From contig PIVW01000393.1 in assembly GCA_003353825.1 (NCBI GenBank), forward strand, positions 1 through 5,595: a DNA stretch of 5,595 nucleotides, written 5' to 3'. This DNA is from Chloroflexota bacterium (GTDB lineage: Bacteria; Chloroflexota; Anaerolineae; J102). Positions 1 to 5,046 of the stretch are shown in pieces. The notes beneath the pieces were generated by a model. That model did not search any database, was not told the DNA's origin, and was given only the letters and a program-made list of their open reading frames with translations. The first letter of the stretch is position 1, and each line of letters starts with the position of its first letter. Position numbers and translations under genes: made by a program.

Positions 1-624
1 ATGGAGGAAAGGGGCATTCTCTCTGTGATCGAGGGCACGGAATTGATTACAAGCACCCTGCTCGGTTCTGATCCCGAATATGCAGGAAGAATCGAGCATA
101 TCGAAGTCAATCCCAAGACGGGTGAGATGTATATGATCCAGAACAAGAGTCGCATCATCTATTGGGATGGCAAAGATGACTTGAGAAGCCTCGATATGGG
201 AGCCGGTCAATATCTATTCACTGATATCGCTATTGATACGAAACGAGGTTGGGCGTATGTCTCATCGTGGGACGGACCGCCCAGCCACATCGTGGTGGTC
301 GAGAAAGACAAGCTGATCGCCAAGATCGAGATCCCGACCTCGCCCCCCACCTATGACATACGGATAGTGGAGTATGACGAAACTCATGACTACATTTACA
401 CAGCCAATCGCCTTTCAGCCTCCATGTCGGTCATTCGAGGCACAGATGTGATGACGACGATGAGTACAAAAGGATTGGGACCGTGGTACATCACGGTGGA
501 CGAAGAGCGTGGCTACATCTACGTCTCCAATGGCGATGCCCACAGTGTGGCAGTGTATGGCTATGAATCTGAGCCAAATGAAGTATCTATTTGGAAGAAG
601 TACCTGCCGTTTTTGCAACGGTAA
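1..624 (+). CDS. YncE/NHL-like beta-propeller protein, 3' part (5' end outside window)
   Basis: This is the C-terminal part of a repeat protein built from beta-propeller blades. At least three repeats of about 40-50 residues are visible, each with a core like V/I-D/N-x-x-x-G-x-x-Y-V/M: around residues 34-46 (VNPKTGEMYMI), 77-89 (IDTKRGWAYVSS), 122-136 (YDETHDYIYTANR) and 165-177 (VDEERGYIYVSNG). They are followed by strands such as SMSVIRGTD and SVAVYG. Residues 6-15 (LSVIEGTELI) look like the end of an earlier blade, so the ATG at base 1 is probably internal and the gene starts left of the window. Proteins of this family are usually exported and act as binding or scaffold domains; no catalytic residue is visible. 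The C-terminus is basic-aromatic (WKKYLPFLQR), which resembles short tails I associate with exported Chloroflexota proteins (inference). The stop lies 21 bp before attC1, as expected for a cassette gene. Ligand unknown. Confidence 0.8.
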   Translation: MEERGILSVIEGTELITSTLLGSDPEYAGRIEHIEVNPKTGEMYMIQNKSRIIYWDGKDDLRSLDMGAGQYLFTDIAIDTKRGWAYVSSWDGPPSHIVVVEKDKLIAKIEIPTSPPTYDIRIVEYDETHDYIYTANRLSASMSVIRGTDVMTTMSTKGLGPWYITVDEERGYIYVSNGDAHSVAVYGYESEPNEVSIWKKYLPFLQR

Positions 625-645
625 CAGATCGAACATGCGCCGCTG

Positions 646-801
646 GTCTAACAATCACTGCACCGGATCGGCCCTTCGGCTCTGCTCAGGAGGACGCTAC
701 GCCCTGGCGGTCAAGCGTGGCAACTCGAAAATGGCGCTTCACCCACCCCTCTCGGAAGTTGGCTGCCTGACCCGCCCGACCGACGAGTGTAGCCGTTAGA
801 C
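646..801 (+). other. attC recombination site 1 (156 bp)
   Basis: The left box GTCTAAC (646-652) fits RYYYAAC, and the right box GTTAGAC (795-801) fits GTTRRRY and is its exact inverse complement. Inside the boxes the arms pair imperfectly: CACTGC on the left against the complement of CGAGTG on the right, leaving an unpaired G in the left arm, the hallmark that sets integrase strand choice. The central region is long and variable. At 156 bp it is at the upper end for attC sites. It lies 21 bp after the propeller stop and 28 bp before the peptidase E start. The core (709-730) and right arm match attC3 at identical spacing. Confidence 0.75.
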
Positions 802-829
802 ACCACAAGACCCTATCAGGGAATTGAAA

Positions 830-1558
830 ATGGAAGAAATGAAAGGCCAAATAGTCGCTTTAGGCGGGGGGGGATTTTCCATGGAGCCCAACAATCCCCT
901 CTTGGATGATTTTATCCTTTCATTGGCGCCAAGGAAACCAGCAAAGGTTTGTTTTATCCCCACAGCGAGCGCAGATTCTGCCTTGTATCTGGTCAAGTTT
1001 TATCGGGCTTTCAGCGGCCGCGCCATACCGACGGATCTGACAATTTTTGATCCACCAGCACTGCCAAGACAGCCAGCTCTCACATCAGACATCGCGAGTT
1101 TTGTGGCGGAGCAAGACATCATTTACGTCGGTGGAGGAAGCACGGCCAATTTGCTTTCAATCTGGCGTACTCATGGGCTTGATCGAATCTTGTGCGAAGC
1201 ATGGCGGAAAGGCAAAATTCTGTGTGGCATCAGCGCTGGAATGATTTGCTGGTTTCGCGATGGCCTCACGGACTCTTTTGGCGGATTGGCTCCACTGGGA
1301 GATGGTCTCGGATTCATTGACGCAAGTGCCTGCCCGCACTATGACAGTGAGAAGGGGCGCTCCGCTGCTTATAAGAAAGCCATCAAGGAAGGTATGATCA
1401 GTGGTTATGCTGCCGACGATGGTGCGGCCTTACACTTTCGAGGCACAAGGTTGTTAGAGGTTGTTACTTCGAGAAAAGGCGCGTCGGCGTATAGAGTGGA
1501 ACTGGTGAACGGCCGAGTCAAGGAAACCCGTTTGAAGAAGCGATACCTGGGAAGCTAA
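830..1558 (+). CDS. Peptidase E (S51) family serine hydrolase
   Basis: A 242-residue protein with the features of the S51 family, whose characterised member cleaves Asp-X dipeptides in the cytoplasm. Visible from the ATG at 830: an N-terminal strand and glycine-rich turn (IVALGGGGFS, about 8-17), a Rossmann-like strand (KVCFIPTAS, 39-47), the glycine loop YVGGGSTANL (99-108), the nucleophile elbow GISAG with Ser135, the segment RDGLTDSFGG (143-152) typical of the family, and ACPHYD with His170 as likely catalytic histidine. The acidic triad member is not certain; Asp148 is a candidate. Length is close to the family norm (about 230-240). The ATG at 830 was chosen because AGGGA (818-822) lies 7 bases upstream; TTG 824 and ATG 839 are alternatives. 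No signal peptide. No promoter is obvious in the 28 bp between attC1 and the start, so transcription may come from upstream. Exact substrate unknown. Confidence 0.88.
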   Translation: MEEMKGQIVALGGGGFSMEPNNPLLDDFILSLAPRKPAKVCFIPTASADSALYLVKFYRAFSGRAIPTDLTIFDPPALPRQPALTSDIASFVAEQDIIYVGGGSTANLLSIWRTHGLDRILCEAWRKGKILCGISAGMICWFRDGLTDSFGGLAPLGDGLGFIDASACPHYDSEKGRSAAYKKAIKEGMISGYAADDGAALHFRGTRLLEVVTSRKGASAYRVELVNGRVKETRLKKRYLGS

Positions 1559-1572
1559 AAATGGCAGGAGGC

Positions 1573-1630
1573 GCCTAACAAGCCGTTGCACGCGACGGCT
1601 TACAGCAGCGCGTGAACGGTCACGTTAGAG
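1573..1630 (+). other. attC recombination site 2 (58 bp)
   Basis: The left box GCCTAAC (1573-1579) fits RYYYAAC. The right box GTTAGAG (1624-1630) fits GTTRRRY except for its last base. The arms fold very well: CGTTGCACGCG (1584-1594) pairs with the complement of CGCGTGAACG (1609-1618), leaving a single unpaired G in the left arm, the classic extrahelical base. At 58 bp it has the size of the compact attC sites of mobile integrons. It begins 14 bp after the peptidase E stop. This is the cleanest attC fold in the window. Confidence 0.82.
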
Positions 1631-1848
1631 CGACAGACTTAACGGCAGTCCCGCAAAATGCAACTCGGGCAGACAAGCGGCAAAAGCCTAAAACGCGTGG
1701 CGTCTCGTCCCTGCCCGCGGGCATGATGTGCGGGTCCACGCGGGCGGCCGCCGGCCCACAGTGGCCGACCTCGTGGTGGATTGACGAAGCGGGTCAGTCG
1801 ATGGACCATGTCCGCGGAGGCCAGCAGTCGCGCGATTTTTGAAATGCA
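1631..1848. other. GC-rich leader segment of the toxin-antitoxin cassette, no gene recognised
   Basis: No convincing coding region is seen on either strand; the short open frames have no recognisable protein features. The segment is much richer in G+C than the toxin-antitoxin genes after it. It contains a nested stem: CGCGTGG (1694-1700) pairs with CCACGCG (1736-1742), and inside it CCCGC (1714-1718) can pair with GCGGG (1730-1734). A box fitting RYYYAAC (ACTTAAC, 1637-1643) has no GTT partner nearby. It could be an untranslated leader, a small RNA or decayed cassette DNA; the sequence does not decide. Confidence 0.4.
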
Positions 1849-1877
1849 TTGACGCAGTGATCCCGACGTGATAAAAT
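1849..1877 (+). promoter_or_regulatory. Sigma-70-type promoter of the toxin-antitoxin cassette
   Basis: TTGACG (1849-1854) and TAAAAT (1872-1877) are separated by 17 bases, close to the sigma-70 consensus. Transcription would start near 1884, leaving about 70 nt before the antitoxin ATG. An inverted pair CGCGAT (1831-1836) / ATCGCG (1879-1884) brackets the promoter and could be an operator for autoregulation by the toxin-antitoxin complex, but 6-bp arms this far apart may be chance. Confidence 0.6.
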
Positions 1878-1953
1878 GATCGCGAACATGACAGCAGTCG
1901 GACCGCACAGACGTCTCTGCAACGCCTTTCACGCCAAAATGGAGCCATCAGAT

Positions 1954-2148
1954 ATGTACGCCATAAATATGCGTATCTTCGAGAAGTTGGACACAGAGGA
2001 TCAGGAAAAAGCTACATATTTTCTCAGACTATTACTTGAGCAATCGAAATATCGAAATACAAAAGCGGAACTATTGGAAAGACGAGCGGAAATCCAGAAG
2101 GGAGACACTTTGACTCACGAGGAGATTTGGAATCAAATGAATGTTTAA
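1954..2148 (+). CDS. RelB/Phd-like antitoxin (predicted)
   Basis: A 64-residue, highly charged protein directly upstream of a RelE/ParE-type toxin. The N-terminal half looks helical (FEKLDTEDQEKATYFLRLLL, about residues 9-28). The C-terminal half, ELLERRAEIQKGDTLTHEEI followed by WNQMNV, has the look of the toxin-wrapping tail of small antitoxins (R/E-rich helix, then a short acidic stretch and a hydrophobic end). No clear DNA-binding fold can be assigned by eye, so the family is uncertain. ATG 1954 was chosen because GGAG (1941-1944) lies 9 bases upstream; ATG 1939 and the frame opening at 1876 lack such a site. It overlaps the toxin start by 8 bases, implying translational coupling, and follows its own promoter, which is typical of toxin-antitoxin cassettes. 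Expected role: neutralise the toxin by direct binding and probably repress the operon. Confidence 0.72.
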   Translation: MYAINMRIFEKLDTEDQEKATYFLRLLLEQSKYRNTKAELLERRAEIQKGDTLTHEEIWNQMNV

Positions 2149-2395
2149 AATCGTCTATGCAAAGAGTGTCGCGAAGGATTTGAAGAAGATTCCCTCCTCA
2201 AGTCTGCCCAAAATCAAACAGGGAATCGAAGACTTGGAAAGATTTCCCAACATTCCACAGATCAAGCATCTCAAAAATCATCCAGTTGCAGATTATCGAT
2301 TGAGAGTAGGCAATTATCGTGTCCTTTTTGACGTGAATTGGGAGGAGAAGGAAATATACATCTTGAAAATAGGCCATAGGAAGGATGTGTACTGA
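2141..2395 (+). CDS. RelE/ParE superfamily toxin
   Basis: An 84-residue protein with the compact RelE/ParE architecture. Strand 1 is FKIVYAKSV (2-10). Helices include AKDLKKIP (11-18) and SLPKIKQGIEDLERF (21-35). A linker KHLKNHP (42-48) is followed by the beta-sheet signature DYRLRVGNYRVLFDV (51-65) and EIYILKIGHRKDVY (71-84). Arg53, Arg55, Arg60, Arg80 and C-terminal Tyr84 sit where RelE enzymes carry catalytic or RNA-binding residues. RelE members cut mRNA in the ribosome, whereas ParE members poison gyrase; the basic set and final HRKDVY favour the RelE side, by inference. Length is normal and the frame intact. The ATG overlaps the antitoxin stop by 8 bases; GAGGAG at 2119-2124 is distant (16 bases), so coupled translation is likely. 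In a cassette array such pairs are known to stabilise the array against loss. Confidence 0.88.
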   Translation: MFKIVYAKSVAKDLKKIPSSSLPKIKQGIEDLERFPNIPQIKHLKNHPVADYRLRVGNYRVLFDVNWEEKEIYILKIGHRKDVY

Positions 2396-2540
2396 GCGAG
2401 CGCCATCCCCCAGGCCCGTTTGATATGTCGCCGCCCGCCATGTTGCTAGCAAATCGAAAGCGGGCCAGGGCCAGCGAGCCGGAACACCAAATTGACCTTG
2501 CAAAATATCGTCCTCCACCCTCCATCTGTTTTCCAGGCCG
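2396..2540. other. Non-coding cassette tail, possible attC remnant
   Basis: 145 bases separate the toxin stop from attC3. No gene or terminator with a T-run is seen. A 9-mer TCGAAAGCG (2454-2462) recurs in the attC3 core (2596-2604), preceded in both by AGCAA within about ten bases. This may be the trace of a decayed attC or coincidence. Confidence 0.3.
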
Positions 2541-2669
2541 CGCTAACAAAGCGTGCAGGCGGACGGGCTGACGCTCGCAGGTCAAGCAAGGCGATTCGAA
2601 AGCGTAGGGCCTGCCGGTTAAGCGGGTTGGCGTGACGACCCGCCCGCCACTGACGCCTGCCGGTTGAGC
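2541..2669 (+). other. attC recombination site 3 (129 bp), right boundary of the array
   Basis: The left box CGCTAAC (2541-2547) fits RYYYAAC except at its first two bases, and the right box is GTTGAGC (2663-2669, fits GTTRRRY). The arms pair GCGTGCAG (2551-2558) with the complement of CTGACGC (2650-2656), leaving an unpaired G in the left arm. Core 2580-2601 matches attC1 709-730 at 18 of 22 positions. The block GACCCGCCCG at 2637-2646 matches attC1 769-778, and both lie exactly 26 bases before their GTT; GTTGGC lies 11 bases before that block in both sites. This identifies 2663 as the true right box rather than the internal GTTAAGC at 2617-2623. Bases from 2664 onward belong to the ABC permease gene. 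Confidence 0.72.
2610..2669 (+). repeat. 14-bp direct repeat inside attC3
   Basis: CCTGCCGGTTAAGC (2610-2623) and CCTGCCGGTTGAGC (2656-2669) differ at one base and are spaced 46 bp apart. Both end in a box fitting GTTRRRY, so attC3 carries two potential right-hand cleavage boxes. Between them GCGGGT (2622-2627) can pair with ACCCGC (2638-2643). Confidence 0.75.
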
Positions 2670-3587
2670 CAGCAAGGCCGATACTGTATTGATCAAAAGG
2701 AATACGCTGACAAAAAGGGCACAGATTCCCAACGCCCCTAAAAGCAATACCAGCGTCTGAAAGGTCGAATCCTGGGGGAGTTTTCCGGGGGTAGGGATAT
2801 CGGTGCGATTGACTTCATGGCCGCTGCGCTCCAACTTATCTTCGACAGCAGCAGCGACACTCTGAATCTGCTGTACGCTGTTGCGATCTCCTGCTGCCAG
2901 GATGTGTAGTTCATTGTAGCTGCGGGGTAATCCCATCCACTCTAGCGTATCGAAGGTCAGATACCCGTAGGCCATGCCGGTCCAAGGCGCGGCGCCGTGA
3001 ACGCTATCGTAGACCAAGCCGGCCATGCGCAGATCTCGCCTCTTGCCGCTGGCTAACTCGACCAGCAACACATCCCCCTGGCTGCCATTGGGTGCCAATC
3101 CCTGACTGGCAAGCAAGAGCGATGTCCGTTCGATTAACACTTCCCGTTCGGGGGGAGGGTACACGTCGGGTTCAGGCCATTTGCCGGGGTCCGGGCCGAA
3201 TTCCAGCTCGGGCTGCAGGATGTTGATGCGCATCGCCTCGTAGTCGGGAACGGCGTAGAGTCGCAGGGGATACCAGGTATCATCTTGGGGATGCTGAAAA
3301 CGCACGACGATGCTGCGGCGGCGGCCTTCGACCTCTACCACTTTGGGCATCCGCGAAATCGAAGCCACCAGATCGTCATCGAAAGCTTGCTGCGTGTAGA
3401 GGATGGCACTGGCGGGATTCGCAGCTTCGTAGCTTTCCACCATATCTTCGCTAACAATCGCCCGCAGATGAGCGACCGTGCCAACGGCAAACACACCAAC
3501 GACAATAGATAGAACAACCAAAAATGTACGTCGTTTGTTTTGCAAAATGTCCCGGAAGACCTTGCGCCAGCGTGGACCGAACATCAT

Positions 3588-4220
3588 CTAAATCCTCCCT
3601 GCCACGATAGCCTCGGTTGACCGGCTCTCGACGATCTCGCCGTCGGCGATGACGACCGTTCGAGAGACTCGCTCAGCCAGATCTTGATCATGGGTTACCA
3701 TAAGAATGGTCTTGCCCTGCCCGACCAGGTTTTCGAAAAGATTAAAAACCGATTCAGCGGTCTTGGAATCCAAATTACCAGTAGGTTCATCCGCCAAGAG
3801 GATGGGTGGATCGTTTGCCAATGCCCGGGCGATGGCCACCCTTTGTTGCTGCCCACCCGACAAAGCCGAAAGCAATTTGCTGGCCTGATCGGCCAGTTCG
3901 ACCTGTTCCAAGAGATGTAGAGCCCGTTGCTTGCGCTCTCGGCGCGCAAACATATTGCAGAAATCCATCGGCAGCATCACGTTCTCGATGGCGGTTAGCG
4001 TTGGAAGCAATTGGAAAAACTGGAAAATGACCCCAACATTGCGGCCTCGCCAAGTCGCTAAGCTGTTCTCTTGCAGGCGGTGAACGGGAACATTGCCGAT
4101 CAGCACTTCGCCCGCCGAGGGACGATCGATGCCCGTAATCATATTGATAAGGGTGGATTTGCCGCTACCCGATTTGCCGATCACAGCCACAAACTCACTG
4201 CCATCGATCTGTAGATCCAC
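3588..4220 (-). CDS. LolD/MacB-type ABC transporter ATPase, 5' end probably damaged
   Basis: The nucleotide-binding subunit of an exporter of the LolD/MacB/FtsE group. From the GTG at 4220 (210 residues): Walker [10 protein letters not shown] (15-23), Q-loop Gln67 in VIFQFFQ, signature LSGGQQQR (120-127), Walker B ILLADEP (140-146), D-loop NLDS (149-152) and H-loop His177. All ATPase motifs are intact. Homology clearly continues upstream of GTG 4220: the open frame reads [28 protein letters not shown] sequence (plus positions about 4223-4292), including the A-loop tyrosine of KIY. No ATG, GTG or TTG occurs there, and a TAA in frame lies at 4308-4310. The next in-frame ATG (4349) has GAGAGG five bases upstream and would encode only 13 residues before that TAA. 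So either translation starts at a non-standard codon such as CTG, or a nonsense mutation has inactivated the gene. It sits immediately upstream of the broken permease. Confidence 0.85.
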   Translation of the reverse strand: MDLQIDGSEFVAVIGKSGSGKSTLINMITGIDRPSAGEVLIGNVPVHRLQENSLATWRGRNVGVIFQFFQLLPTLTAIENVMLPMDFCNMFARRERKQRALHLLEQVELADQASKLLSALSGGQQQRVAIARALANDPPILLADEPTGNLDSKTAESVFNLFENLVGQGKTILMVTHDQDLAERVSRTVVIADGEIVESRSTEAIVAGRI

Positions 4221-4307
4221 ATCCCTCAGAGCGTGAAACTCTCCGGCGGCGCTGCGGTAAATCTTGTCGACATCCCGCAGTTCGATGAGGTAATCGCTTT
4301 TAAGGGC

Positions 4308-4349
4308 TTATTTTCCGTTTTTCTTTCCGCTTCGCTTCAGTCCTAACAT
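4308..4349 (-). other. Probable original ATPase start with in-frame stop (13-codon remnant)
   Basis: ATG at 4349 is preceded by GAGAGG (plus positions 4355-4360) with a 5-base spacer, the best ribosome binding site upstream of the ATPase. It encodes MLGLKRSGKKNGK and then TAA (4308-4310). The frame is that of the ATPase, and after the stop it runs on through [10 protein letters not shown] into the conserved first strand. This looks like the native N-terminus cut by a point mutation. The alternative is an unrelated short leader peptide. Confidence 0.5.
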
Positions 4350-4403
4350 AACTGCCTCTCTATCTAGAAACCTGCTTGCAACCTTTTGCCTTCAAGGATA
4401 GCC

Positions 4404-4459
4404 GTTCGTAGTAAGCGCTTTAGCGCTACCAAGAGAGCGCTAAAGCGCTTACTACGAAC
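4404..4459. repeat. Perfect 24-bp-arm hairpin (REP/MITE-like palindrome)
   Basis: The arm 4404-4427 (starts GTTCGTAGTAAG, ends TAGCGCT) is the exact inverse complement of 4436-4459, with an 8-base loop ACCAAGAG. The arms contain smaller palindromes, AAGCGCTT and AGCGCT. It lies 11 bp past the stop of the membrane-protein gene and upstream of the ATPase, so its RNA hairpin could end transcription of the former, although no T-run follows on either strand. Perfect long arms point to a dispersed palindromic repeat, as commonly seen between genes, rather than a simple terminator. Confidence 0.85.
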
Positions 4460-4470
4460 CATGTGCACTC

Positions 4471-4908
4471 TTATGCGTAGACCTCATCGTAGCTGTTGTC
4501 TTCACGTCGTCCGGCCAGGAATCCTCCGAACCATCCACCGGCGATGGCGATAACCACTGTGGCGAGCGCCCAAACACTGATTTCTGCGGCTACAATGGCG
4601 AGGCCGATAGCCATCAGGATACCTGCGATAAGACCGGCCAGTTGTGACACATGCTCTGATCGCTTACCTGCTATGCGGCCACCGATGGTTGTGCCGATCA
4701 GGGTCCAAATCAAGCCCAGAATCGCGAACGGTAGACTGCGTAATGCAGCGTACAGAACACCTTGTGGTGGCGCACCACGTAGTTGAAATCCAAGAACGAC
4801 ACCATAACCGACGTTGACAATGAGAGTTAGTGCTATGATAGCTGCCAGGCCGATCACCGCGCCGATGATGACTCCTATCCAGTTCACTTCAGATAATTTT
4901 ATATCCAT
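4471..4908 (-). CDS. Small multi-pass glycine-rich membrane protein, function unknown
   Basis: A 145-residue hydrophobic protein with about four membrane segments: roughly 10-40 (IGVIIGAVIGLAAIIALTLIV onward), 56-80 (LRSLPFAILGLIWTLIGTTIGG), 90-110 (LAGLIAGILMAIGLAIVAA) and 114-136 (WALATVVIAIAGGWFGGFLAG). Many GxxxG-like glycines suggest tight helix packing. Short charged loops (RIAGKRSEHVS) and an acidic C-terminal tail (RREDNSYDEVYA) flank them. No catalytic motif is visible and I do not recognise the family with confidence; it recalls small TIGR04086/DUF-type membrane proteins. The ATG at 4908 was chosen because GGAGGA lies about 6 bases upstream (plus 4915-4920); the frame is open to 4995 but lacks another such site. 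It ends 11 bp from the hairpin repeat, and an operator-like palindrome cluster lies about 100 bp upstream, so it may be regulated. Confidence 0.8.
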   Translation of the reverse strand: MDIKLSEVNWIGVIIGAVIGLAAIIALTLIVNVGYGVVLGFQLRGAPPQGVLYAALRSLPFAILGLIWTLIGTTIGGRIAGKRSEHVSQLAGLIAGILMAIGLAIVAAEISVWALATVVIAIAGGWFGGFLAGRREDNSYDEVYA

Positions 4909-5009
4909 TTTGTTTCCTCCAAGAAATAGTGGTGATTTGAGTTCCGAATGCTTGCCTACAACATAGAGAACTTGCGCTACTGTGTGTAGTGCCACTTGTC
5001 ACGGCCCGG

Positions 5010-5046
5010 GTCATGTTCAGGAACATGACAGTCATGTGCATATGCA
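5010..5046. promoter_or_regulatory. Operator-like cluster of palindromes
   Basis: GTCATGTTC (5010-5018) and GAACATGAC (5021-5029) form a perfect dyad with a 2-base centre. The right half, ACATGAC (5023-5029), forms a second dyad with GTCATGT (5031-5037) around one base. A third palindrome, TGCATATGCA (5037-5046), follows. Alternating half-sites of this kind suit cooperative binding of a dimeric repressor. The cluster lies about 100 bp upstream of the minus-strand membrane protein and about 160 bp upstream of the plus-strand -10 element. The regulator is not identifiable from the window. Confidence 0.5.

Larger units (their letters stand above)
1..2663 (+). mobile_element. Integron-type cassette array without visible integrase (CALIN), right end
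   Basis: Three attC-like sites (646-801, 1573-1630, 2541-2669) alternate with plus-strand genes. Using the integrase cut G^TT in each right-hand box, the cassettes would be: up to 795 (propeller gene), 796-1624 (829 bp, peptidase E) and 1625-2663 (1039 bp, toxin-antitoxin). Genes and attC sites share orientation. Each gene stop is followed by an attC (gaps 21, 14 and 145 bp), and peptidase E starts 28 bp after the previous attC. No integrase gene or attI is seen; either could lie to the left. The right boundary falls at 2663/2664, where a truncated ABC permease begins. Gene content (orphan enzyme, toxin-antitoxin, secreted repeat protein) suits sedentary chromosomal integrons. Alternative: dispersed attC-like repeats that never moved as cassettes. 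Confidence 0.72.
2271..3587 (-). pseudogene. MacB/LolE-FtsX-type ABC permease, truncated by cassette insertion
   Basis: The genuine part is codons 1-308 (3587 down to 2664). It shows the usual order: a short basic cytoplasmic start (RWRKVFRDILQNKRR), a first membrane helix (about 20-36, FLVVLSIVVGVFAVGTV), an extracytoplasmic MacB-type domain (about 45-270), then the first helix of the FtsX domain (about 276-303, LVLLLGALGICALFVSVFLLINTV). It stops at SALLAQ, where homologues continue with the coupling helix and further membrane helices; whole members have one FtsX domain (about 400 residues) or two (about 780). From codon 309 the frame reads antisense attC and toxin DNA for 130 residues, with a soluble, Pro/Arg/Ser-rich composition. 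Such a protein lacks the rest of the membrane domain and should not transport. The start ATG directly abuts the ATPase stop, with GGAGG six bases upstream. Partner: the ATPase next door. Confidence 0.85.

Noticed and set aside
1..3. ATG at base 1 as true start of the propeller gene
   Set aside because: The first residues already form the end of a blade, with no signal peptide or upstream sequence to support initiation.
1637..1643. ACTTAAC fits RYYYAAC and could start a fourth attC
   Set aside because: No matching GTT box with complementary arm was found within the following 200 bases.
1639..1948. Two open frames of 86-97 codons on the minus strand
   Set aside because: Arg/Pro/Cys-rich products typical of antisense reading of GC-rich DNA, no ribosome binding site, and they overlap the toxin-antitoxin promoter.
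1876..1953. Longer antitoxin beginning at 1876 or 1939
   Set aside because: 1876 overlaps the -10 element and neither start has a ribosome binding site, whereas 1954 does.
2454..2462. TCGAAAGCG shared with the attC3 core, suggesting another attC
   Set aside because: No paired AAC/GTT boxes flank it; a 9-base match is not enough.
4301..4400. Promoter for the ABC operon on the minus strand
   Set aside because: Candidate hexamers (TTGAAG, TAGATA) have wrong spacing; nothing convincing.
4404..4459. CRISPR repeat or tRNA-like element
   Set aside because: A single perfect inverted repeat with no second unit, spacer or cloverleaf.
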